Positions 32,470 through 44,121 are shown, counted from the first letter of the stretch. The stretch is 64,000 nucleotides of DNA from Symsagittifera roscoffensis (GCF_963678635.1 NC_087068.1:31994318-32058317); one strand, 5' to 3'. The notes: generated from the sequence alone by a model not told the origin. A program made the numbers and translations.

Positions 32470-33056
32470 ATTGCAGTGCGCTTGATCGACCATATTTTGG
32501 CAGCGAGGAGGAAAATTTTATGGTGAATATATAAAAGTTAGCTGAGCGAGCAAAAAACTGATAAATTTATTTTTATAGGAAGAAAAGTGAATACCATCTG
32601 TACGAAAAGTATCAGCTTTAAAATTAACGTTTACAATGGGGGAAACAATTCGGATTCTTGATTGTTAAAATGAATATATGAGAAAAAAAAACAAATAATT
32701 TTTCGAAGCACCAAGTTTTCTGTTTGTAAATTGATGATTTGCAATGAGTTTGATTTTGGGGATAATAAACACATTTGGGTGAAACTTATGAAATGTCAAA
32801 CTCTTTGAAAATCTCCAACCACTGGTCTGGAACCGTAGATGAGTTCTCAGTAAAGCCGGCTACTATGATAACAATTCAGTTTTTGCAAGAAGAAGCGCGA
32901 GACAGTAGTGGAAAGGTCGGCCAGCTTTGCACCTCTATACGAGTGAACCAAGGCTCCGACATCTTTCGGGCTGCAGTACTTAGTCCTTGAGATTCCTATT
33001 ACCAGTTTCCTGCTCCGTCTGGGTAGCCAATTTGACCTGTACTTCGGCACGTACAT
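32470..33056 (-). pseudogene. SGNH/GDSL esterase-like domain of copy B
   Basis: The 69-codon frame 33056-32847 carries KLVIGISRTKYCSPKDVG (block I) and HSYRGAKLADLS (block II Gly). Block V reads ADTFRTDGIHFS near 32630-32585. Frames are broken between them. Same fold series as copy A. Confidence 0.6.
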
Positions 33057-33060
33057 TAAC

Positions 33061-33359
33061 TAAAAAGGGTAGAAAAGAGGTAAAAAAATAGAATAGATTG
33101 AAGCTGGATTACCGAAAAATGGATTCAAAAACAAATTACTAAAAAGAAATGAAAGCAATTACAAATGGTTTTTCACGGCTGGAGGCTCTGGCGGGGTAAC
33201 AGGGGGGGGGGGGGGGGGTGGTGGGAGCGAATATCTCGGCTTGAGGAGTTTGTCTTTGAAATCTCGTCCCGGTCCTTCTTTTTACAAGCAAAACCTTGAC
33301 GTCATTTAACATGAAACTATTTAATAAGTTCATCACAACAATTAGGTTTATCTCAGAGA
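33061..33359. other. Spacer with an 18-base G run
   Basis: No gene. An uninterrupted guanine run at 33202-33219 followed by TGGTGGG could form quadruplex structure on the plus strand and is a likely sequencing-error hot spot. Confidence 0.6.
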
Positions 33360-33790
33360 AGTAGATGTTGAGGCTAAAGTGGTGGGGGGCATCGCTGACC
33401 CCATGTATTAGGATACGTCATAGATTTCGGTCAGCCATGCTATGTATTAAGATTAGGTATAGAGTCTACAAGATATTAAGATAGAGAACAGAAAAGGTAA
33501 GGTTCATGTTTTGTGTGATGGTAAGAGAATGGTAAGAGAAACGAAATTTTTTTTGGATTTTGTATGGAAATGTCTAGTTTTTTCGCAAACGTTTCGGGCG
33601 CGTTATCTAATTGGTGACTACCCTAGTTGTATTAGGTGTAGCGTTTTATATGGTGTTTTAAATGCTTTTATGCTCTATGCTGAAACCTACTGAAATTTCG
33701 AAAAACCAAATTTTTGAGAAAAAAAAAACTAAATTACAGAGAAAGTATATAAATCACTGCATTTTATATCAAATTTAACGCAATAATTTA
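33360..33790 (+). repeat. Left terminal inverted repeat of the Polinton
   Basis: Reverse complement of 47590-48002. Best-conserved stretch is around 33601-33660 (GCGCGTTATCTAATTGGTGA and the following 60 bases). Starts with AG, as Polinton ends do. Confidence 0.92.
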
Positions 33791-33856
33791 CCTTTTATAA
33801 TCATAAAACCAATATAATACGACTTCATAAATAAAAATACTATATCAGAACAGTTA

Positions 33857-36800
33857 TTATAAGTTCAGTGGTTTTGTTTGAATTCCATCATCTTGAACTT
33901 GTCTTTTTGGATAAAAACAATTAATTTTTTTCTTTGTTTGCTCATATGTGGCCACCATGTGATTTACAGTTCTGAATCCTCTGTTAGTAGGTGTAAATTT
34001 AGCTGCTTCATAGAGTACTCTTCTGTACTTTGTCATGAGACCGTCTCCAGAATCTTCTAGAACCTGTTTGCTTAATCCCTTGCTGCTAAATTTGAACTAA
34101 TCGGCCTTGTTGTCATAGCAGCAATATGTCTTGCTACACAAACATAGAACTTCTGTACATCTAAATTCCTCTTTGAAAAAACCCGGCTCCCGTTTATCAT
34201 GATTTTTATGGATACTGCAACAAGTTCGAGGTAAGAAATGGATACTGCAACAAGTTCGAGGTAAGGAAAGAGTCTCTGCAGTCATTTTCCCTCATTTTTT
34301 TTTAAACAGCTCTCTTATCTGGTCGGATACAGTCGTAAAATTTTTCTTCAGCAACAGCTAAGAAAAGCAAGTCTGTATCCATCTGCAACTCTTCAAACCT
34401 ATTTACATCACAGAATTTGTCAAAGAAGTTATAGTCGAGCTCAACATTCTCATTTTTGCAGACTGCAGTATGAAAAATCCGACAATGTAGGCTTCTCTGT
34501 CTTCAATGGTTGACTTCAACAACTCCACTTCATACAAGTCCTTCTCAAATGTGTTCAGTCTTTAAAACAGTGGTTCATTGATCGCTTTATGAGTTTTTCA
34601 TCGTTAAGTTACTTCGTATTCGTATGCCTGAATCTATCCATGATCTGATATCCATTACCTAAAAGCTTCATAGTTTTTGCTACAACTCCTGACAAAGGGT
34701 TTTCATCTCCTTCTCTTCTAGCATCAACCACTGACTGAACGAAATTATTAAAGCATTTCCGTGGAGAATATTGAACAAAACAGTAAATTTTAGTGCACTG
34801 CAATCCAAATCCATATAAAAAATGAAGAGAGCAGTTATAACTGTTCAATATTCTAGCTTGAAACTAGATATCAGCATTCTCTGAGGAAGTTTTAACATTT
34901 CGTTCTCGATTGAATAATTCTTCATTTAGTCTCCAATATCATTTCTTCCAACCTCAAAATTTTTGAAAATTGGAGGAAAGTTGGGACAACCAAATTGCAT
35001 TGTACATAGCCAAAAAGTGATCCATCTTTTTTGCGCTTGAAAGAGTTTGTAGAAAGAGATCTCCTGCAATGAAAATGGGTTCTGACATAATTATTGATCT
35101 TTTCATTGGTTTTGAAACTATCCCACCACTCGCATTCCCACATTTTTTCAACTTTGTATCATTTTCCTTTTTTGTATTCCCGTCTCATATCATCCATCTC
35201 TCTCTTCTTCTTTCCTCATTCAATATCCTGGTCTGTTAAGGAGGGACGAGCTTCTTGACAAGAACAGAAGTGGTAGTTTCATCTCATTGCTTCGAACACT
35301 GTCCTACACTGATCACAATAACCGTCCACATTAAAACAGTCGATTTTTTTCTGTTTTCCAGATTTAAAAAAGCTCTCAATTTTACAATTTGTTCTTGTTT
35401 GCTGGTAAAAAGACATGACTGTACTCTCAAAGTTGCGAGTTTGATTATGTCTAGCCTTGAACTTCTGCATATCAATGTCAAACTCCCATCTTGTGTACAG
35501 TCCTATTGGCAAATCTTGACACAATGAGAAGGGTACAGCTGGCTTGCATCAATTCCAACGATTGATTTACAAACATTTGATAAATTTCTGATCAACCACA
35601 GCTTTTTGAGTGAATAAAAACGGAAAATCCACCGGTCATGTCTTCTCGTATTTTTTACACAAGTCTTTATCATTTTCGCAAAATGGATAAAACTTGTAAT
35701 TTGTAGACTTAAAAAGACATATGTTTGCTAGATTTGGAAGTGTGGATTCAAGCTTCAAGATATCAATTCCCTTGTTATGATTGAGTCATTTTTTGCATGG
35801 CCTCCAGGATTGGAACTACGTCCTTGTTATTGTAACACTGCAAAAAATCTTTGAATACAGTCATTCCATTTTTCTTCCATGTTTCTCGTAAGTAATTGTA
35901 ATTATCCAAACCAGATGGAGGCAAAATCTTGACTTGAAGCTTTTTCAGTGCTTATTGCTGGTCAAGCCCACTCTTTCTCAGCTTTTCATAATCATTGAAG
36001 TCTTTGTCTAGAGGGTTACTATTTCTAAGTTTACTGAAGAAAGCTTCATACGGTGGCAATTCGGGAAACTCAAAATTGTCTGGAAGGGAAAGAATCCTTT
36101 CGTTTCGCTAGCCACTCATAGGGAAAGAATCCTCTCGTTTCGCTAGCCTTATGAGCTTTGAGAAAAGAATCCAGAGTTGTTGCTCCACCCAGAAACTTCA
36201 TTATGTCAAGAAACTGTACATCTCCAAACTTGAAAGATATAAAATCATTTGTTTTTGTGATGACTGATGTTTCTAGTTCTTTATCGCGAATCAAATAGAA
36301 AATTAGGTAGAACTTGATCAAATTCAAATCATATCTACCACTAATAAATCCTAAAAAATGTAAAGTATTTACATATTCTCCAGATGTTGCTTCAATTTGA
36401 TGTGTTGATTTTTCTGAATTCGCAAGAATTGTGTTGACATATCTGCTTCTTCCGAATCTTCAATGCATTCGTATTCGTACTCAAATTTGTAACTTGAATA
36501 ATTTTTACCTCGCTCGTTTAGCTGATCAAAGTTTTTTTTCATTCTTTCATTGACAGCTAATTCAGTATCTTGAAACTTCGTTCTCATTTCTAGCTTTCTA
36601 AGCCAACATATCGAGGTTGCTTACAAAATCGATTATCAAGTTCTGTGGATCCTTCTTGTACAAAAAGATGGGTTCACCAATCAGATTCGATGATATAGAG
36701 ACTGAAATTGGAACATGTTTTCCAATTCAGGTTGTAGTTTGCGTCTCTTTTAGTTCTTCTGTAGGAACGCAAATGGACTCAAAATCGAACATAGCTAGAT

Positions 36801-38075
36801 TATTTAAAAAAAGTTTGTTTTCTTCAGAAACTGGAAGACTGAATCCTTCTAAAATTTTCAAACCAGATTTCGCGAAGCTCATAAACGTTCTTTGTGTAGA
36901 TATGTCTCACTCGATCCTTACATCTCAGGAGATGCTGATTTAAGTGGTCCGATTTGTGGAAAAACGTGTCACAGCTAGGACATCGAAAGCACTTGAAGAA
37001 ATTATCTATATCATTTGTATGAATAATATAATTGTTAAATCTCAGTAGTTTAACTGTTTTAACAAATTCTCCGATACTTTGTCGAGCTATTTTACTACAT
37101 AACCACTTTCCTGGATATCGAAATTGTATATAAAGATGTTTCTTTTCAAAATTTCCTCGACAACATGTAAGTCTTCTACTGAAACTCCACGAAAGCTTTT
37201 AGAATCATAACCAGACTTTGTTATGAATTCTGTAATAAATCTATTAGTGTGAGAGTCGAGATCATTGGGTCCATTAATGTACATATGGTCAATGCGCGGA
37301 AAAGACACAAAAGCAAAAGATCTTTGTATGGTTCCTTGGTTTTGTTAGATAAAAGACAATTCACTTGCGTATGTCGTAGTAAAAGTTCGGGTAAGACGGA
37401 GTCCGGACATCCCATTGGAATGTTTTTGAGCAAAGCATAGAAATTGTCAGATTTGTGATCAACTTGAATCTCCATTTTGTGTTCTGGCGTTATTGGGTAC
37501 ATTGTTCCACAATATCAAATTTTTCGACTTTTCCTTGGATTGTTATCAAATCCGCTTTCGTACGCAGTGAGTGGGATTTTTAAAAACAAAGTATTGTTTT
37601 CATGGGCGTAGAAAAATCGATACTCACGAGTCTCAAATTTTCGAAGAACAAAACCCAGAGCAAGATTGTTTTTAGCGGCAGAATGGAGCTTGTTGAAGAT
37701 TTCTTCAAGTTTCTGCTTCATAATTTTAGTATATAACTTGAACATTTGGAAGTTAAATACCGTTTGTCTCTTATTTCCATCTCCGTATCCACCACAAATA
37801 GTTGACAAGCACTAAGTTCCCCCTACAGTTTCTCACCATCCTCGGGAGTAGCAAGTTGGGAACTCTTGTTCACAAGAAGTACAAATCGTTGACTGCTTCG
37901 AACTTGGTTGAGCATGCTTCTTGGGCATATGATAGACCATCTCCTCTTTTTTCTTTGTATAAAAAAGACAGTTGGAGCACTTATGTTCCTCCTAGTTTTC
38001 ACATCTCCTCCTATGTCTTGCAGCATCAGATCTCCTGTATTCTTGACCACAGTCCTCACATTTGACTTTCTCGTT
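33857..38075 (-). pseudogene. polB: Protein-primed family B DNA polymerase (PolB) with N-terminal zinc fingers
   Basis: Stop codon at 33857-33859, preceded by FYPKRQVQDDGIQTKP. Reading up the minus strand: palm motif C MDTD at 34372-34383, motif A DASQLYP at 35530-35550, and exonuclease Exo I FDFES at 36775-36789. Between are many recognisable but frameshifted blocks. The N-terminal part (38070-37820) reads CEDCGQEYRR...HRRRC, CSNCLFY...HMPKKH and CTSCEQEF, a run of zinc-finger-like clusters. The frame is broken at least ten times. Two in-frame-size microduplications occur (30 bp at 34205-34265; about 31 bp at 36088-36150). PolB would replicate the element from a protein primer. Confidence 0.9.
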
Positions 38076-38289
38076 TCGGTTAAGGGCAGGCAATAACTAA
38101 AACAAATTAAGCTGGGACTTTGCAAATGTTCCAAATTTAAAAGTTAAAGTACCAATTGAAAAAAAATCTACTTTTTCTTTTCGCGAAGTAACGAATGATA
38201 AAATTGTAAAGTATAATTCAATTGACTGTTTCTGATTGGCAAACAAAATTAATGATTCAATCCACTAAAATGAGCGTATTCATACTAAC

Positions 38290-38808
38290 AGTGAAGTCAT
38301 CGCCTACGCAATTTTCCTTTTATGGTCAGGACGTTATTCTTTAAATAGAAGTGACGTCACCACCCACGCAATTTTTGTTTTTGGGGTCATGACGTCATTC
38401 TTTAATTAGAAGTGACGTCACCATCCACGAAATTTTCCTTTTATGGTCATTACGTCATTTTTTAAATAGAAGTGACGTCACGACCCACGCAATTTTCCTT
38501 CTATGGTCCTAACATCATTCTTTAAACAGAAGTGAGTGACGTCACCGCCTATGCAATTTTCCTTTTATGGTCATGACGTCACTCTTTAAATAAAAGTGAC
38601 GTCACCAACCACGCAATTTCCCTTTTATGGTCATGACGTCATTCTTTAAACAGAAGTGACGTCACCGCCTATGCAATTTTCCTTTTATGGTCATGACGTC
38701 ATTCTCTAAATAGAAGTGACGTCACCAACCACGCAATTTCCCTTTTATGGTCATGGCGCCCTTCGTTAAATAGAAGTGACGTCACCACCCGTGCAATTTT
38801 CTAACTAT
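38290..38808. repeat. 60-bp tandem repeat with CRE-like palindromes, nine units
   Basis: Units of about 60 bp of the form GTGACGTCACC-x5-GCAATTTTCC-x3-TATGGTCATGACGTCATTC-TTTAAATAGAA. Each contains two TGACGTCA-type palindromes, the consensus bound by CREB/ATF bZIP factors. Located between the divergently placed PolB gene and the right-arm genes, a natural place for a promoter or origin. Some units have lost a palindrome by point mutation. Confidence 0.9.
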
Positions 38809-38959
38809 AGAGAAAATTCTAGAATTTTCCATTTAAGAAAATCAACCAACCAAAAATGTCAATTTAAAAACATTTGAATTTCCTCTACAAGAAATAAAAA
38901 ATACCTTGTGATTTCGTTATTGATGAAATAGTTGTGATTCTTACTTTTTTCACAAATTT

Positions 38960-39664
38960 TTGGACGTCTATGTTGTCCAAAATAGAGTTCTCCGACTAAG
39001 TAAATGTTTATTTAGGGAAACTTACTCAATCAAAGAGTTTACTTTTGAACTGTGTATTGAGTATCAAAGCTATAAACTTACTGCTGAGCCACACGTGACT
39101 AGAAAAGAAGTTTTATTTGTTTTAGAACAATTGAAAGTAATCAAAAAGTGTTACAATAAATTATCAAAATCTCTTTTTATTCCTTACCCGATTCCCATAT
39201 TTGTAAAAATTCCCCAGCAAACTTCTTTTTTTCTTCAGTTCTTTAGCGGTTTTCAAAATCCAAAATCCTGCATGATCAGGTTTTGGAATAAGATTTCTAA
39301 AGATCTCCTTTGGAAAATTCATCAGTTTCAAGCTATTCTCTCAAATCTGCATCAAAACCAAAGAATTTGAGTAACCACTCAAAATCCAACAGTTTTTTAT
39401 TGATAACATACAAAAATTTCAAATTACTTGATGAGAAAACGTGCAGAGATACTACTTGATGTAATTTTTTTCTTTTGTTACTTATATCGGCAATACTTCC
39501 TATTTTTACACAAACAACTTTTGGTCATTCGTTTTTGCGATTGCTTTCGTGTAGAATTTTACTTAACTGGAAGATTTAAGTTCTTAAAAAGTAAAGTTGT
39601 GTTTTATAGGATACCACAAATTAAAATAAATGAAATTTTTTTGATTGGAAACAACAATGTGTGA
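38960..39664 (+). CDS. Unknown Polinton ORFs (38960-39370 and 39428-39664)
   Basis: The first frame is 136 codons, mixed hydrophobic and basic; the second 78 codons, rich in aromatic and Lys residues. They may be one frameshifted protein. No similarity recognised. Starts about 150 bp right of the CRE-like satellite on the opposite strand to PolB, so the satellite could serve as a bidirectional promoter. Confidence 0.35.
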
Positions 39665-40036
39665 AAAAATCCTGAAATGGAACTTTGTTTCCGATTGAAC
39701 CCGACTTTTGTATACAATTTCCATGAAATGCAATTGAAAATTGATTGGACACAACTACAGATCAATTATGGAAAATCAATTCTGATTGGTTAAACACACA
39801 CATTCGATTTGAAGGTACCCGTCTCTCTTAACTAAATATCAATTTATTTTCAACGTAACTACCGTCAAACACCTCCCCTTCAACTGTAAACCAATCGTTC
39901 TTTTTACTCTGTGTCTTTTCAAATTGTTCAAAATGATCTTCCTAGTGCAAAACAGCAAGCTTATGCACTCGGTTTAAATTTCGCCTGATCTAGTACAAAT
40001 CCAAGTGCAAGAAACAGTCTCTGGAGTTTTTCTGGC

Positions 40037-40370
40037 ATGAATGGACATCCCAATCTAATTCTGGCACATGGTGGAAGTAATGCGAAGGGATTTCAACGAA
40101 CATCATATGACACAAGTACCCATGACAGAGAACCAACTTTGAATAATGCAAATAATGAAGAAAATGGCTGAGCACGTGGGAATGAACTACCCCAATTACC
40201 ATCAAAGAGGATGAGGGGTTCTCTGAGCCAAGATCTCCAGTCAGCGAACCATCAAGACAACCAATAGCGATGAAGACAAAACCAACTTTGAGCTCTATTG
40301 CGAAATTGCTAAACTTTGAGAAGTCAGCTGCTCGACAGCTCTTTGATTTGTATATAATTTGGTTGTTGTC
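40037..40370 (+). pseudogene. Unknown small Polinton gene relic
   Basis: From ATG at 40037 the frame gives MNGHPNLILAHGGSNAKGF and continues through one TGA into a Ser/Gln/Asn-rich stretch, then shifts frame to SSIAKLLNFEKSAARQLFDL, which looks coding. The opposite strand has a 168-codon frame (40496-39990) with unusually many His and hydrophobics. I favour the plus strand because of its residue use, but this is uncertain. Confidence 0.3.
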
Positions 40371-40439
40371 TTGTGTTTTGTAATTCAATTTTAAGAGATA
40401 GGAACATAGAGATAAAATGAAAGCAAAATTTGTTAACAA

Positions 40440-41343
40440 ACTAGGCACACGGATTAGAAATGAAACAACTTTTGCAAATGGTAAAGATTTTTGCAAAGTT
40501 TGATTCTAAAGTTGATAAAAAAATTAAATCAAAACTAAAATCCTGTAAACAATTTCACAACACTTTTGCAAACAAGATAAAAAAATTCTTACAATTTTTG
40601 CATATATGTTTGAAACTTTACAATAGTTTTCACACTATGCAAAAAATTTCTCAATGTTTTTAGCGCAAATGTTAGAAAAATCAAAAATAAGCTCGCATTA
40701 TCAGAAAAACTTCATTAATTTTTTTCGCATTTTAACAAGATTTTCTTGCATTGTTGAAAACTAAAATTTATGAATTACTTTGTTCTAATTTTGATCATTA
40801 AAAAATTCATATTTTTGCATAAATGTTGATCAAAAACACCAGAATAACAATGTTTAAGATATGAAATAACACTCAAAGTGATCAATAGAGAAAAAAAATA
40901 GAAATTTTTAACAAGATTTTCACAAAGAATTTTTGCGTTTTTCGCATATGCATGAGAAAAAAGAATTTAGGTTTTGCGTTTATTCACGAAAAAAATTCTA
41001 TCTTAAACAAAGTTTTATGAAAATTGTTGCACACTTGTTAAAAAATTTTAACTAAATTTTTGCAATTTTTGAAAAAATCAAATCAAAATTAGCATCTTGC
41101 CAAAAATCTCTTAGTTAAGTTTTGCACTTGTGTTAAAAATTACAAATTTATTCGTCAAAAAAACTTTTAACCTGAAAAAAACTTAACTTTGACAAGATTT
41201 TTTTAAACAAACGTTCAAATATTATTAGAAAAATTGACACTCTCACTACTAACAGAACCATAACCATCAATGAAACATTCAACAATTTGTAAAAAAAAAA
41301 ACGAGACTCATACTTTGAGTAATAAATTTTTCGAATTTTTTTC
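40440..41343. other. AT-rich interval, no gene seen
   Basis: Strongly A/T with recurrent TTTTTGCA and GCAAAA words. No domain in any frame. Confidence 0.5.
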
Positions 41344-41862
41344 AAAAAAGCCGACCCAAGAGTCTGGCTAGAGGCTTCTGAGCAGCACAGAGATGATGTC
41401 TTTTGAAATTTTTTTGCAGCAGACGTTTCTTTGCAACACTAGTTAATTTTTCCGGTATTCTAAGTTTCAAATTGTGCTTGAATGCACAATTCAATTGATT
41501 GAAAACTTCACCTCTTGATGAATTAATGTTGGAATAAAATCTGTATTTGTATAAAGTATTAACACAGTCATCAAATCCCTAAGTGAATTGATATTTATCC
41601 AGTCTTTGCAAAAGCTGATCGAGCGATGAGCCGATTAATACTAAGTGAAAATTGCAATTTTCCACTGGGCGGAATGATGAATGTTTAGATACACAGTAGT
41701 CTTGGGTGACAATGAATTTTCCACAAAAATTTTCTGAGATAGATTTAAAGAGATTTTGCATTGTAATCCGAATAAAAAGTGGGCTATGCTTGACACATAG
41801 CAGATGCCATCAACAATTATTTGTTGAAAAAGATTTTTATATACATTGAATTGCTTATACAA
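41344..41862 (-). pseudogene. Unknown minus-strand Polinton gene relic
   Basis: A frame interrupted by a single TAG at about 41579 reads from MQNLFKSISEN (41761) through LVLIGSSLDQLLQRLDKY to FNQLNCAFKHNLKL, LTSVAKKRLLQKNFKRHHL and ends LARLLGRLF with stop at 41344. An overlapping frame upstream (41862) extends the N-terminus. The C-terminal half is strongly basic, suggesting nucleic-acid binding. Family not recognised; the coherent amino-acid pattern across the stop suggests a once-functional gene. Confidence 0.4.
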
Positions 41863-42174
41863 GAGTTCTAGCGCTTACACAATGTCCATATTTGATTCAT
41901 CACCTACTCACTTTTTCATATAAGGTATTGATACCTTATTTGGAATGTACAGTGAGTCATCTACATTTCCTAATTTCTATATATTTATAAATATCATTAT
42001 TTTGAAATATCTACTACTGATTAGTTGGCTCTGAGGCTCAAATCAAATTGTAATTACAAAAAGACATCCTTCCCAACTATATTGAATTTGATAAAAAATC
42101 AAAAAAGAATTGGGAGATTTTCTTGGTCCCGAAAACCCTACAATAGGAAAATTTACTTACAACCTTAATTCCAA

Positions 42175-42955
42175 TTGCTAAAGAAAAATGAATTGGGTCA
42201 AATCGAAAATTCCCAGCAAGTCTATCTTGGCAAAAAAGAAGGAGAAAAGATATCAGCAATACGCAATACTGTTATTCACGATGCTGAAAACCTTGGTCTC
42301 GTTCCTCTATTGGAACCATATTCTAACAAGGAATCAACTATGGAGCAGGAACTTGCGAACTGTCATGCGGTGTATGACGTAGCAACATACAAGAAGAGAA
42401 GAGTGTGTGTCAGAATCAAAAAATACATAGTGAACAAGCCATGCTACATTCAGATTCTACTCTTCACTGCAAAGGAGAAAAAAATCTTGAAGCAAAATGC
42501 CTATGTCAATTAAACTTTGAACGAATTCAAAGAACTCGCCCAAGTGTTTGGAGATTTTATGTTTGTTGAGAACTGTAATGTTCAAAAATTTTGTTGAGTG
42601 ATGTAAGTATAGTCATGGAGTTCAATTATCAATTGGACCAGTGGTTATGAAAAATATAGTAGGCTTGAAAAAATATTGAGGAAATCAAAAGCACCAGAAA
42701 CAAAGCTCCAGAGTTTTTTTTGCAAAAGGTTATGAAAAATATAAAATTCTGTCAGAAGTTTTGGAGACAAAAGTTATATACCTGGATAAATACGCATGCC
42801 CAAAAGTTCAGAAATTGGTTTTCAAAGATGAAGAATATGATTGGAGGGTAACAACTACCCATTCCGTCATGCAAAAGGATTTCACTGTGCGGAAAAAAAA
42901 GAAAAACATTCGCATACGGAACATGGACTCGATGTTTTTTTCAAATAAATTGTAA
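42175..42955 (+). pseudogene. Unknown plus-strand Polinton ORFs (42175-42513, 42761-42955)
   Basis: The first is 112 codons, lysine-rich with a hydrophilic start (KKNELGQIENSQQVYLGKKEG) and a central acidic segment. The second (64 codons) contains KVIYLDKYACPKVQKLVFKDEEYDWRV. They may be exons or frameshifted parts of one protein. No family recognised. Confidence 0.35.
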
Positions 42956-42995
42956 ATAAAACAAATCATTTGGTATTATCTTGTGTTTTTGAAAG

Positions 42996-43221
42996 TTAAA
43001 AATTATTCATTATCATTTTCTCTTTCCAAAATTGAAATGGTTGATGAATGTGACAAGCAATTAAATTTAGAAAATTTTGTTTTTGATGAGGAGAATCTCG
43101 AACAAAAATCATGGAAGTTTTTTGGACGTATGTGTAACAGATCTCTTGTAAATTTAATGTGACAATTTTGTGTAATAGTTTTAATACCAGCATGTCCAAT
43201 CGTTCGGTTAATGTTATCCAC
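42996..43221 (-). CDS. Short minus-strand ORF, unknown
   Basis: Two overlapping frames of 67 and 72 codons; the 43221-43003 one contains INRTIGHAGIKTITQNCHIKF and is Ser/His-rich. The peptide looks coding and may continue upstream to about 43270. No domain assigned. Confidence 0.3.
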
Positions 43222-43324
43222 TACATGCGAAGAAACAACAGTTTGGGTAGCAATTTTATTATGTACATTCCGTTATACTTTACCTTCTCCAAAGTAATGA
43301 ATAAAATAATTTCTACCTAAGATC

Positions 43325-44121
43325 AAGTTTGTATTTCGCTAGTTCGATCGAGTGGATCTGAAAAATTCCACCTTTTTTTTGATTGATTGAAAATTGGTGC
43401 ATTTCGAATTGAATTTGATAAAATTTTTTGGATTTTTTCAACATTATCAACCTCTTTATGGACAAATGAAAACAAAAAACCTTCAATTTATCCAAGGAGT
43501 TGATTTTGAACTAATTGAAAAACTTCCCAATAATGGTAAAAAAATACCTGTTAATATTTGATGACTGTTGTGAAAAAAACTCTAAACAGTTTGTAAAAAT
43601 TGCAACCGTTGGAAGACACAGGGGACTGAAAACAATATATATTAAGCGTAAATTGTTTCATCAAAGCAAACTGTGAAGGTATGTTGAGTTACAAAATAAA
43701 GATATAGGTTTATTCAAGTCACCGAGAGATGTTTTACAAATCAATACATTAAGTCAACAACAAGGTCTAGGATCACAATTGAAAGAGTGGTATCAAGATG
43801 CAACATCTATTCCTTATGGCCATTTATTCATTGATTTACCGCCAAAAACAGTAAACTTGTTAAGATATTGCACAAACAGCGGTTCAGTTCCATCAAAATT
43901 TTTTCTACCAGCAGGAACAGAAACAAAGTTTTTGGACGATGAGCATACAATACGTCTCTATACTTCCAAACATTTTCCCAAAAAATTCAAAAACAATTCA
44001 TTCTCCATTGTCCAGAAAATTTCATTCAATTCCTCAGCGAGTATCTAGTAAATTTGCTACGAGGCGAGCTACAGGATCTCCGAAAACAGACATAATAAAA
44101 TTTCATAGAAAAATATCATAA
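43325..44121 (+). pseudogene. Genome-packaging ATPase (FtsK/HerA type) of the Polinton
   Basis: A Walker A-like loop at 43348-43365 reads SSGSEK in place of the expected GSGK, losing the key glycine. Walker B is YLLIFDDCCEK at about 43545-43575. Then follow VKIATVGRHRGLKTIYIK, FKSPRDVLQINTLSQQQGLG and the 89-codon frame 43779-44048 with IPYGHLFIDLPPKT, which shifts frame at its end. This is the standard order of the adenovirus-like packaging ATPase of Polintons. The glycine loss and frameshifts mark a pseudogene. Confidence 0.85.

Larger units (their letters stand above)
29990..33060 (-). mobile_element. Second copy (B) of the same retroelement family, inverted
   Basis: On the minus strand the same domain series occurs in more decayed form: SGNH blocks near 33010-32590, a PHD-like cysteine cluster near 32470-32390, RT with YADDG at 31118-31107, and an endonuclease-proximal segment (SRDTF...DKVCHDVEIEPKLQ) near 30200-30130. 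Copies A and B meet tail to tail near 29960-29990. They differ strongly, so they are independent insertions or a very old inversion. Confidence 0.7.

Noticed and set aside
38290-38808. CRISPR array
   Set aside because: The units are contiguous 60-bp repeats without unique spacers, in a eukaryotic transposon.
39990-40496. 168-codon minus-strand ORF in the Polinton as a membrane protein
   Set aside because: Hydrophobic and His-rich, but the plus strand gives better coding-like peptides over the same interval; left unassigned.
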